A stretch of DNA of 64,000 bases from Clarkia xantiana subsp. parviflora. Lineage: Eukaryota > Streptophyta > Magnoliopsida > Myrtales > Onagraceae. The translations under genes and the position numbers were made by a program. The notes under the pieces were generated by a model, which saw nothing but the letters and a program-made list of their open reading frames with translations, did no database searches and was not told the origin of the DNA. Positions 35,701 through 45,081 of this stretch are shown here, piece by piece; position 1 is the stretch's first letter, and the number at the start of each line of letters is the position of its first letter. Where the stretch lies: NCBI GenBank assembly GCA_036873135.1, contig JAPTYO010000004.1, forward strand, positions 37,419,105 through 37,483,104. Direction: 5' to 3'.

Positions 35701-35832
35701 CATAAAACTTGGGGACACAACACAAACATGTGCCCACCATTAAACTGGGAAATCGAAGAATGCATCACGCTAGGTGCACTGAGGCGATTTGTTGCATCAA
35801 ACTACGCGACATCGTCATCAAATCAGCCATAA
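32710..35832 (+). CDS. Element Y Gag - protease - second Gag-like domain polyprotein
   Basis: I start the frame at the ATG in AAACCATGGC (32710), which gives 1040 aa. The open frame begins earlier but only through the primer site. Residues about 13-24 (KRPGRPKKSP) look like an AT-hook. A Gln/Pro-rich linker precedes the retrotransposon-gag core at about 275-435 (EHVQKHEASLLGR, SAAHWFFSLPCGSITSW, DLKAKFIQRF, EESLADYYVRF). A CHHC knuckle at 532-545 is CENHEVFGHETDSC. The retropepsin has DGGSS at 680 and ILGRTTINP. After it, where RT should begin, is a second Gag-like unit at about 845-930 (EDEPIWEYFIKFASNAAT, SFLLFGRTHGWKTTKTMADL). It has its own knuckle at 995-1008 (CKYHKTWGHNTNMC), and the stop follows 32 residues later. 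The frame is intact. Element W keeps the same order. Presumably it forms the particle and self-processes. Confidence 0.9.
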   Translation: MAGDHNPPEEVKNPRKRPGRPKKSPANKKAGCQAPAGSQSGPSHIPRATSVASSIPTDTVPNAQYREPKDKHHAYPPGFEPQTHGEESQTEMPQGEQRAGAHTMPTITPAMMAALEELFALREYLKNQGYEAQPPPNNQQYTAPAMETSQDTIRYGNPFQAGNQQARHEQVRSYTPFQGAQQWRNERQPPFYHPQQPARDDPYQATSRDQSDFYQPKPSTGYAEPAKGFTAAMLEELVEKKMKEAKMKGMHALEERASHPFADHLVDSRVPDALYRIGGDSYRGKGDPIEHVQKHEASLLGRTKNPHHFAMTFSQTLAGSAAHWFFSLPCGSITSWADLKAKFIQRFMGERTLLKGANALDDVQQQNEESLADYYVRFNQNISDIQGNLTEGEIVRAFIRNLGRRGNALAEKMAKRPAESMEELAARVKEYIDLERFRSQNKAKIAAAKAKDTPKQYQPKPHPGNQGKHWQPQPKRPFQGDLQKPKEINLADCIPLNAPLSVILREMKNANMWREPNNFRKGPLGKDTDKWCENHEVFGHETDSCVSLRFRVNNFVLKGELKQFVDQGNSPSKMTQPESSRRSNKGKEKAHDNPPPAKRGVINVIHGGPAAGGHISNARDVYASQAATLPKYGKRKQPEQEDAVIQFSREDLKHIVYPHDDALVITMDVDGYDVKRILVDGGSSADILHIRVLEQLGKSVRDLSPGTFSLVSFAGAATQPLGTITLPVVLGQGWKALHINVTFVVVESLGAYNGILGRTTINPYVIVPSTVHQKMKFPTEHGIGEVLGDQITARRCYVNALRAKHQYHVAMVNSFKRQKVVDERKKQPAEQAITIWKPQENFQLTPWQQIWLVQQGEDEPIWEYFIKFASNAATAKASREDVISVFYANMNAKSFLLFGRTHGWKTTKTMADLKEKLETAVSCEQELRWGTPLSWDKGAQAEMHKQKDSSIVMNNIFTPLNTVAEDIYVNLLENKLPSPLAPETAFLGNNITEWCKYHKTWGHNTNMCPPLNWEIEECITLGALRRFVASNYATSSSNQP

Positions 35833-37760
35833 CAAAAACGAGAGAAACAACTCTCCTCTAGTTTACTTTGCACTTCTCTACTTTCTAGTATAATCAATGT
35901 AAATACGAGCAAGTATCTAATAAGACCAATCTACGTTTGTAGGTACATACTTATCTCTTGAACGCTGTTTTTTGGATTAAACGCGAAGCAACAAAACTAC
36001 GCGCATACTATCTACTTCAATAATCCAAGAAACTATCCATGTGCAAGAAAAATCTATTACGCGTTATGAGAACGCTTATCAACACCAACATATCTATTAT
36101 CTACATCAACAAGGAGTTTATTTCTCCATTCATAACATAGGCGTCTACCTCTAAAAGGACGTCAACTACAAGCAATGTCTCGGATTAACACCAAGACCTA
36201 TTATTAAAATGACGGCTATTCAGGACGTCAACTAAGTACAACGCTTTGGAATAACGCCAAAGCTTATCATCAAAATAACATGTTGAGGTATCCTCTTTTC
36301 TAAAAAGACAATCCCCATATTTACTTATCTTAATGGCATGCTGTGATATCCCTGGTTTGAAGCAAATCCTCATGACCATAGCCATCCCCTGGATTTAGAA
36401 CAGGATGGGCATACAGGGCTGATCACCCCTAAAGTAACGGAGGTTCTCTGTTTAGACAACCACCTCATGAACATGTGTATATCCTGTTTAGGATTCACCC
36501 TATGTGTGTATATCCTGTTTAGGATTCACTCTATATGCGTATATCCTGTTTAGGATTCGCTCTATGTGTGTATATCCTGTTTAGGATTCACTCTATATGT
36601 GTATATCATGTTTAGGATTCACTCTATATGTGTATATCCTGTTTAGGATTCACTCTATATGTGTATATCCTTTTAGGATTCACTCTATATGTGTATATCC
36701 TTTTAGGATTCACTCTATATGTGTATATCCTGTTTAGGATTCACTCTATATGTGTATATCCTGTTTAGGATTCACTCTATATGTGTATATCCTGTTTAGG
36801 ATTCACCCTATATGCGTATATCCTGTTCAGGATTCGTTCTATGTGTGTATATCCTGTTTAGGGTTCACTCTTTATAAGCGGAAGTCCTCTTACTAAGACG
36901 ACAATCCCGCTCTACAAAATTCCAAAGCCGTGATGTGTGATTCCTGGACGCAGAAAACACACATCACATTTCATACTCTTAAAAAGTGCTACATGGTCCC
37001 TGGACGCGGGAATCATGTATCACAAACATTTTTCCCAAATGTTTTGCCAAATTATTTAAAAAATGATTCATATACCAAACTCATTTATAAAATTTTTATC
37101 TACACGATTTTTGGGGTGTAGTATGTTCAATGTCAAAATATTTTTTCCCAAGAATATTACCAACACACCTTTTAAGGTTTTCAAAATGCCTTTCCAAATA
37201 CTATATAGTTTTAACGTATGCTTCCCCAACGCGGGATGATACACGCTGGCAGGTGCGCACCCTGTCTAAAACTCATAAAACATACAAGTCGAGTCTTGTA
37301 CAACGTCGCCTTAGAATGGAACTAAGAGACGGTATAAACTATGTATCTTGCTTAGCCAAGATTACACCCATCAAATAGTATTTTCATGTATGCCTCCCCA
37401 GCGCGGGTCGATACATGCTGGCAGGCCAAAATATATATAGCAACAAGCTATTCAAGAAAGAAAGGCAATATGCGTAATGCATCATGCAATAAATCAGGAT
37501 AACTTCTCAACTTATCAATCAGGAGGTGGCTATCAGTCACACCTGCGGGGACTATGTCTACGCTACTAGTCATCCACATTCAGCAAACACAGTAAGTGAT
37601 AACGGTATGAAATATTACTAACAAGTTATCATGCAAATTATTATGTTTAAAACAGGTTCATACGACATAGTTCCAAGCGAACAAATCTCTAAAACATAGA
37701 AGCCGGGGGGCAAAAGTTGACTTACATATGAGTTCAACAACGTCGAAAAAACGACACAAA
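35833..37760. repeat. Y convergent intergenic region with 31-bp stem-loop array
   Basis: Between the sense stop (35832) and the antisense stop (37761) there is no coding frame of note. From about 36470 to 36865 about 13 units of roughly 31 bp repeat the core TATATCCTGTTTAGGATTCA. Each has a small hairpin (ATCCT-GTTT-AGGAT). A looser pair of copies of CCCCAACGCGGGATGATACA occurs at about 37224 and 37395. Confidence 0.85.
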
Positions 37761-40105
37761 TCAAAGAAGTCCATCATCCCTGTCAGGGCTAAGTGGAATA
37801 GGCAAATGTTGCACGCTAGTGCCGCCACCATCTTCTCCAAACAAAAACGCAAAGTCAGATGTTGCAGCATCTAGTCGACGAAGCTCGGCCACTTGCCTAA
37901 CAGCAGACTCCGCATATGGCCCCAACCTGTCAAAGGGAAAGCCAGGAGCAAGAATGTTCACTCTACGAATAAAATCCTCAGCAAACTCGCTAAGCATAGG
38001 AGTGGCCTTCGCTATAGCAGCAGTAGTAACTGCGCTATCAAATCCAGGAGTAGAGGAGAACTTGCTAAGTCCTTCTTCAATTCCAGCCTTCATCTCTACC
38101 TCTCGAACCTCCCGGCAGGCAACCTTGTGTTTGCCTACGTTATCCGAAATCACCTTCTCAATGGCGGCATTCTCGGATTCAAGCTGAATAACGCTGGCAT
38201 GATCAGCCTCATAACGAGCACCAAAATCCGTCTTCTTCAATGAAAGACGACGCACATCATCTTTGACCTCCTGAAGCTCTTTGGACAAAGCGGCAGCTCT
38301 GTCAGCAATGGCACGGTTCTCCTGAACAAGCTCTAACATGAAAGAGGCCATATGTACCATGTCGGAAACAACCTGAGAATAAAGATACAATAAACATATA
38401 TATTCGGGGGCAACGAACACAGAAAAGGAAAATAAAGAGATACTCACCGGAGCAAATCCAGACAGTGACCTCTCAACAAATGTCCGCGCCTCCTCATCGC
38501 TCGAGGGCCGGACAACTCGATCTCCAGGAGGAATGGAGCGTCGAAGAACACGCACGCCAATTTCAGGCACGCTCATCTGGGAATCCTTGGGAAAAGTAAC
38601 ACCTCCCGCCACGTATGGCATCCACTTACCATCTGAAATATCTCCATCCAAAGGACGAAGCAAATCTGCACGCCCAAGTGGTGGGATCGCTACATGGAAA
38701 ACAGACAGCGTTATACAAAAACCAGGTATAAAGCATAAAAGGATATAAAACAAAATGTTCAGCTTATACCAGAAGGATGAGAACGCTCCACCGCGGACCG
38801 CTCCTTCGAGCGGGGGGCAGCCAACACATCCTCGCTACTACCAATCCCCTTCCCTTTATGGCAGGAAGGAGTCGGGGCGGTCGCAGTAGTCTTCGGACGC
38901 TTTGAACCACTCGAAGAACGCGTCCCAGCGGTGGACCGTTTAGAAGAATCTGGCGCAGCAACGACGCGATCAGTGACTAGCGCTGTACGACCTGCAAATA
39001 ACAAAAAGTTACAACCCGATCAACAAAATAAAAGATTGCTCCTTCAGGAAGCTATCTACCTGCACCACGTCCAGAAGTCGCTGATACTCCAGAAACGAGA
39101 GGGGTAACAATCCTCCCGCTAGAAGCAATCTTACGAGCGGCAGCCGTCTGCAAAGACGAGCTTTTTCCGTCAAACCAACCTACAGTACAACACGGAAAAA
39201 GTTATAAAAATGATCAAACATACCGAAGCTGCAGAAGGGAGCACATGGATCCCTGCATCAATCAATTCTTGATCAGACGCACGCAGTGAGCAAGTGAAGC
39301 TACGCGATTGTTGACAACGGTATATCTGCTTTATCACTTCTTTATCCGACAGTGAAAGCTCCCGAAAAGTAGGTGCAGGATCAAACTTCTGAATATACTC
39401 AATGTCCCAAGTCGTCCCCGCATCATGAACAAAGAAATAATGATGCTTCCAGTGATCAGCAGACCGATCCGCAGTAGCGACCAGTCGATAGCTAGGATCC
39501 CACTTGGCTTCTCCAAGCCCAAGTTCTTCAAAACCGTCACCTTGTAAGTTCGGCCAACGAACTCTCACGCCACACAAACCCGCTGAATCTGAACTCCTAA
39601 GCTGATAAAAACAGCGAAAGAGAGTGCGAGAGTAACACCAGGACTGCTGATGAAGCAACACTCGGAAGCAGGTCCATACTCGAATCCCATTAGGCGTAAG
39701 ATCTAAAGGGGAAATTCCATAACCACTACAAAGATCAACCAAATCAGAGCAGTACGGAAACCGCAAACCCTCCCTAACGTGTGATGTGTACACGACAGAT
39801 AAATCCGCGGGTGGAGGAGTAGCATCCCCTAGACTACTATCAGGAAGTACCTCGAAAGGGTAAAAGGCTTCGGTGCAAGCATCAAGCCCTGAAGCGCTAG
39901 CGTACAAAGTGAACAAGGATCTATCCAGGCGGTTAGTATGAAACCCAACCAATGCCTCAATCTCTCCAGGAGGAGATACCCCACCAGCTACACCCCCGTC
40001 AGTATCCAAAACACTATCTCCCGGTAAAACCGGACCAACGTCCAAGTCATCCTCTATATCGGAAGTAAAGGGAGTCTGCGATAAAGGGGTAACAGACTTA
40101 CTCAT
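37761..40105 (-). CDS. Element Y antisense accessory protein, five exons
   Basis: Exons on the minus strand are 40105-39224, 39147-39060, 38991-38770, 38689-38448 and 38372-37761. All have GT/AG introns, phases 0,1,1,0, and total 2046 nt (681 aa). Exon 1 (294 aa) resembles the plant 'putative gypsy type transposon' domain (PF04195, from memory of the family). It shows VREGLRFPYCSDLVDLC, DLTPNGIRVWTCFRVLLH, WKHHYFFVHDAGTTWD and ELIDAGIHVLPS. Exons 2-3 are Ser/Thr/Lys-rich linker. Exon 4 has WMPYVAGGVTFPKDS, GVRVLRRSIPPGDR and VERSLSGFAP. Exon 5 is a long heptad-rich coiled coil followed by FIRRVNILAPGFPFDRLGPY. The ATG was chosen because W starts with the same MSKS. It converges on the gag ORF. 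The function is unknown. Conservation with W argues for a real product. Confidence 0.85.
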
Positions 40106-40162
40106 TATACCAACACGTCCAAAAGGAAGGCAGCTCCACAAGGAATTGCTACAACCTCACAA

Positions 40163-40989
40163 CCTGTAAAGAAACAATCAACGTCAATGCGCGTATCGGC
40201 ATTAACGCGTGCATCATCTTCACATGTCGACAAGGTTGCTCGTCGACAAGAAGAAAATATTTTCTAAGTGTTTCCATGTACGTACGTACATGTCGACAAG
40301 GTTGCTCGTCGACAAGAAGAAAATATTTTCTAAGTGTTTCCATGTACGTACATACATGTCGACAAGGTTGCTCGTCGACAAGAAGAAAATATTTTCTAAG
40401 TGTTTCCATGTACGTACATACATGTCGACAAGATTGCTCGTCGACAAGAAGAAAATATTTTCTAAGTGTTTCCATGTACGTACGTACATGTCGACAAGGC
40501 TGCTCGTCGACAAGAATAAAATATTTTCTAAGTGTTTCCATGTACATACGTACATGACGACAAGGCTACGCGTCAACAAGGGGAAAAATATCCTCTAAGT
40601 GTTTTCATGAACACACACATACACATCGACAAAGCTCATACGACGTCATCTATGGTAACGAACATTAAATATCATAAAGATTATTTTCTAAGTGTTTTAG
40701 CATATTTGCAGGCAATAATCAACGATACAAACATCAACGCGCGTATCAACATCGATGGACACTATGTCCGAACGGAGAATCCTATCCCAGTTATCCGCAA
40801 AAGCGAAAATCGTCTAAGTTATGAACTAACAATGATAATCATGGCAATCAATCAGCGATTATTCAACATGCAAGCACCAACAAGTAGCTCTATACGGCAG
40901 CGACAAAAAATAACTTAGACAAACGACGATCCGGCGACGCCACGAACTCAGGCCGAAGCTTCTTTTTAAATTGGGGTTTTTAAATTACC
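40163..40989 (-). other. Probable 5'-leader intron of the Y antisense gene, with 66-bp array
   Basis: Upstream of the antisense ATG, a strong acceptor (GATTGTTTCTTTACAG) ends near 40164 and a donor (CTTTGAG|GTAATT) lies at 40989/40988. This would join a GC-rich leader exon (about 41000-41160) to exon 1. Inside lies a tandem array (about 40221-40620) of 66-bp units containing TCGTCGACAAGAAGAAAATA and GTACGTAC. There are five good copies and one poor copy. Because 66 is a multiple of 3, frames stay open on both strands, giving misleading 90-130 aa ORFs. Confidence 0.55.
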
Positions 40990-41877
40990 TCAAAGCAGGA
41001 TGAAAGATATCACAATGGATTCCTCTCGTCGAGACGATTTCGGGAAGGTAAGGCTCGAAGTGAGGCGAGGTCGGGAAGGCGGCGCGTGGGGCCCACGCTC
41101 CGGCGGAACTCCTCCACTCTCGGCGGCGCGTGAGGGCGCGTGTGACGTCCCCTGAAGAATCCAAAGGTGCCGTTGGAATCGTCGCGACGAAACGAGTCGA
41201 TTGGTGGTGTCAATTTCCAGAAACGAGCAAAAAATTAGACTCAAAACTATCAAAACGTATTCAAGCTCCACGACGGCAAAGAAACTTTGAGCACAAAGAT
41301 AATTCCGGGAAAGGAGAAGTAAATTACCTGCAAATGGGTTGAAATTAGAAGCTCCCAAGGTATGGGAGGGATAAGTGAGAATATGAGTGTTTATCAATCC
41401 CTAAGAAGATGCTTTGGGGATAAGGATTGAGGATTAGCTCATCTACACACAAGACTAAAAGCCTTATGGTACACTCTAACCTCTCCTCTCAAGATATTTA
41501 CTCTCATACATATTTTGACACTATTCGCATGTCACGCTCGCATGATCCATAACTTGAAAATCACTTAGCCATTTTAGAAACATACAATTTATATTTTCTT
41601 GCACTACGTATTTACGATCTTGCCACGTCCATTATTCCTGCATACATGTTGATAGACGCACTCCCGCACAAGTGCATTACTGTTTACTCGCGTCCCCTAC
41701 GATGATCATATTCGTACATATGTATTTCCCATCGCACTAACCATAGTGACAGGAAATAAAGTCGTTCGGCCAAAAAATCAAGCGATGGACGGAATCAAGA
41801 TGTCTGCACCCGATTATCGATCAAAATCGAAAGGTTAGCGTCAGACTCAAATTGGACAAGTATCCTAGCTTAAAATA
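40990..41877. other. Y region between antisense leader and polypurine tract
   Basis: The GC-rich part (about 41010-41170) is the likely first, non-coding exon or promoter-proximal region of the antisense gene. Element W has a GC-rich patch in the equivalent place. The rest is AT-rich with no gene. Confidence 0.4.
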
Positions 41878-41920
41878 GAGTCAAGAAAGGTTTTAAACCG
41901 TTTCTTGACTCGGGGGCAAG
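41878..41920 (+). promoter_or_regulatory. Y hairpin and polypurine tract
   Basis: GAGTCAAGAAA and TTTCTTGACTC form a perfect 11-bp stem (41878-41911). It is followed at once by the polypurine tract CGGGGGCAAG (41911-41920) and the LTR. The tract primes plus-strand DNA synthesis in this class. Element W has the same hairpin with compensating changes. Confidence 0.8.
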
Positions 41921-42794
41921 TGATGGATAAATGTCCAATTCGGGTTCGTATTTACGCTTCGGACCTCGCAAACACGTCAAAAATTACATCTCGTCTCGAA
42001 AAACGTCTCCCGAGGGTCAAAACGGTCCGGAAACGCATTTACGCGTGACCGGACCGGACATCCGGATTGCGGTGCAATCCGGACCTCCGGGTTGCCGCAA
42101 CCCGGATGTCCGGGTTGCAGCAACCCGGACGTCCGGGTTGCAAGCAATCCGGACATCCGGATTGCAGCAGTCCGGACCTCCGGATTGCTTGCAATCCGGA
42201 CCGGATTGCATGCAATCCGGTCCGGATTGCGCAATCCGGAGGTCCGGATCGCACGGCGACCCGGACCTCGTCGAATCGCCCAATTTCGACGAGGTCCGAG
42301 TCCCGCCACGGGTATTGCGCGATTGTCGAATCCGCGATTACCGTGTCCGCGATCGCCGTTACGTAAAGAGAAGTCAAGATCACGCATTACCAATGGGGAT
42401 GACGGTTCCCGTTTGTCTTCTTGAACCGTCGTCGAACCGCTCTAAAACCGGGTCCGGTCTCAAGGAAGCCTATAAATAGGAGACCTTGGCCACCCATTTT
42501 CACTCACTCTCTCATTTGCCCAACTTTGGTATTTTGAGCTCTGACTTCTCTCTAGAACTTTCTCTCTCTAGGAAATTACCCTTTTGCCACTATAGTAACT
42601 TAAGCATCGGAGAGGGCTCCGCTAGCACCACCCCCCCTCTCTCCGTGCTAGCATTGGTCCCTTGCGCAGGATCCGAAGCTCGAGACACAGAGTCACCGGG
42701 TCACTACCTATCCGGGTCACAACCTCCGTAAGAAGGGTCATTCCCGCACAACCTCAGACGCGTTCTAGCGACCCGAGTCGTCCCGGACGCAACA
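41921..42794 (+). repeat. Element Y, 3' LTR
   Basis: 874 bp, TGATGGAT...ACGCAACA. It is identical by eye to the 5' LTR outside the palindrome array, except one base in an A-run. The array (about 42059-42245) has different units, including CAACCCGGACGTCCGGGTTG. It lacks two CAATCCGGACCTCCGGATTG units present in the 5' LTR. TATAAATAG is at 42471. Confidence 0.95.
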
Positions 42795-43102
42795 GGTCCC
42801 ACCCGTCAATGTGGGCCCCTCCGATGCCAAAATCCCAACCTCTATAAATAGGGGAAGGTATTTTTCATTTACAACTAGATCTCCAATTTGAATGCTTGAG
42901 CTCTGCCTTCTCTCTAACTTTATCTCTCTAGAAACCGAACTCATTTAGACATCGAAGAGGGTTCGCCGGACACCCCCCGGCTTAATTACCCCTTGTGCAG
43001 GTAAGTTTGGAGCGAATTGAATGAACGTAACACGAAGAATGAAAGGAACACGACTCGACGTAAGGCCGCCATGATCGGAACCCCAAAGAGCTTGTCCCAT
43101 CA
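42795..43102 (+). repeat. LTR of Tat element Z, right part
   Basis: Starts with GGTCC (42795-42799, the second target duplication). It holds TATAAATAG at about 42843, the CTCTCTAG leader and CCCTTGTGCAGGTAAGT at about 42989-43005. The LTR end is uncertain; CCCATCA at 43102 is one candidate. The sequence continues 31504-31818. Confidence 0.65.
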
Positions 43103-44120
43103 GTATATAAGTAGTGTACTCCATTACTCGATAAATAAGTTGAATGAATAAGAAAAGTAATAGTTATCTTTCCTCAAGCAATTCGTATTCTTCTATATAC
43201 AATTTTACATACATACATACATCTAGTTTAGTTGATTGATTATTGATGGACTACAAGGGCCTGCATCTACATTGATCGGATAGTAAAATATGCATGATAT
43301 TACAAAGGAAGTCGAAGGAACAACACCTACTTATCCATCCTATATAGATATTTATGGTTGTAGTACTCTAAGCTTAACAAATTCATCATCGGTGTGACAC
43401 TTTTTTTCTCAAGTTGATGCGGAAGGTTTTCTCTTCAGAGTGTTTAACAAATAGTCGACCGATCTCTAAATATTTTCCTAAAGAACAAAACGGGAGAACA
43501 AAAAAGGAGCAGCTAAGCTGGGAAAACCTCGAGCGATCGATAGTAAGTGGATTTGGTTTAGTTTAATAATAGGGTTGGTGATGTGAACTGATGTATCTCC
43601 TGTGGGCGAAAGCTATGAAACACGCCCGCCCACCTTAATTCCTGCGACTCGTGTCTCGAAATTTTTACAGCCGAAGACTTTCTATCTATGGAAATCATCA
43701 TTATCCTGTCCTCCACCGTAAAACATATACATGATACACGTGTATCTCACTCAAACTCTTAGAGAGAGAGAGAGGGTGAATTTGACGCAGGAGCGAGGCC
43801 CGGAGAGACTAGAGAGAGAGATACACACCTCCGTCTGTCAAGGAGGACTAGAAGGCGTTTCTAAATCTTTAAAATGTGAAATTTCTTGTGAAATTTCAAT
43901 AGAAAGTAAGAAAGAGAAAGTAAATGAACAAATGTATTGGTTCTTGATGGGACCCTATATCACTTTTTAGGGAAATTTCACAAGAAATTTCACAGGTTGT
44001 AGCATAGCCCTTTTTTTTTTCAAGATATTAATTTTTTGTCATTAAGTAGAATCATAATCATTAGTGTAGCATTTTTTTTGTTTTACTAATTACGAAAAAA
44101 GTTTTTACCCTATCCAATAT
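43103..44120. other. Region between Z and X with no supported gene
   Basis: AT-rich DNA with an AG run (43760-43775) and an inverted pair (GTGAAATTTCTTGTGAAATTTC at about 43877, inverted at about 43972-43996) that may bound a short hairpin element. A 79-aa frame through it (43731-43970) has no domain. Confidence 0.45.
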
Positions 44121-44125
44121 GTATA
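44121..44125. repeat. Target site duplication of X, left
   Basis: GTATA just before the LTR. The same GTATA is at 63860-63864, nearly 20 kb away, after the split right LTR. Confidence 0.88.
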
Positions 44126-45081
44126 TGTCGGACCTAAAATCTGACCTACGGTGATATACGTTTTGAAAACATGCAATTTTGGAAAGAGTCGCTACTAGTT
44201 AATTATTAGGCTAATTAGAATCCTAAATCACCTAGATAGATAATGAATTAAATACCCAGGTCTAAAATCGATCTACGATCAGAAATTCGAGTTCGGAGGT
44301 TCTATTACGAATTAAAAATATAATTTTTAACTACGCCCTTTCGGTACTCAATTCACTTAATTTGCCAATTTCATTATTAATTAAATATAAATCAATCTTG
44401 AGCATGCACAACAATAAAATCTAATAATATTAACAATTATCATAGACAATTAAATCAATACAAACTAACATGATGAATATACATAATTAACTTTTATCGC
44501 CTAATTAATCTAAACTAATCAAATTCAAACTATTTATGTCAAATTAAGTCTACTGATATAACAGGTATAAAAATAATAAAATAGATAGTGTTACAACATG
44601 TAATTAAACTAGAACTATTGGTATATGACTAAACAAACACCAACATACAAAATAATAAATAAATAAAAACAGAAAATTAACTAATAAAAAAAAAAACTTT
44701 TTCACTAGAAGACAAATCTGCACGGGTTCCAAAATCTGATGTAGTATTATTGTTGTGGTGTGCCTTTTACATTGATAGTAGGTGCCCTTTTATAGCTAAA
44801 TTAGGTCTCAATATTAGGAAAACACATTTACCTAAATATACACATTAATTATTCCGAAAATTACATATATATATTTATGAAAATTGTCATAAATATATAA
44901 TATATATTATCTGAATATTACATGATATTTAATGCATATATACTATCATAATTTAAGCTAAACCTATTTTTAGCAACCCTGTGACCTTCTATATTTAATA
45001 TTTCCTTTTTTGAACGCATTACACATAACATTTTTGAACGTGTTATATACGTGTCGCGCGTACCAAAATTAGGTGTTTACA
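44126..45081 (-). repeat. Element X, 3' LTR
   Basis: 956 bp. The plus strand reads TGTCGGACC...GTGTTTACA. A TATA box on the minus strand (TATAAAAGG) lies at about 44786-44794. It is AT-rich with no coding. Confidence 0.92.

Larger units (their letters stand above)
31819..42794 (+). mobile_element. Element Y: complete non-autonomous Tat-type LTR retrotransposon
   Basis: Two nearly identical LTRs (31819-32667, 41921-42794) are bounded by GGTCC duplications and enclose a tRNA-Asp-like primer site, a 1040-aa gag-protease-gag-like ORF and stem-loop repeats. They also enclose a five-exon gene on the opposite strand, a 66-bp repeat array, a hairpin and a polypurine tract. There is no RT, RNase H or integrase anywhere in its 10.98 kb. 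The LTRs match outside the palindrome array except for a one-base A-run difference, so insertion is recent. All supplied frames are open, so it could be expressed. Mobility must depend on enzymes in trans. Confidence 0.95.

Noticed and set aside
36470..36865. CRISPR-like regularly spaced repeats (also 57408-58200)
   Set aside because: Units are contiguous or share almost all their sequence, with no unique spacers, and the context is a plant retrotransposon.
40149..40598. Overlapping 90-132 aa ORFs on both strands made of 22-residue repeats
   Set aside because: They arise because the tandem unit is 66 bp, a multiple of 3, without stops. They fall in a probable leader intron and show no independent support.
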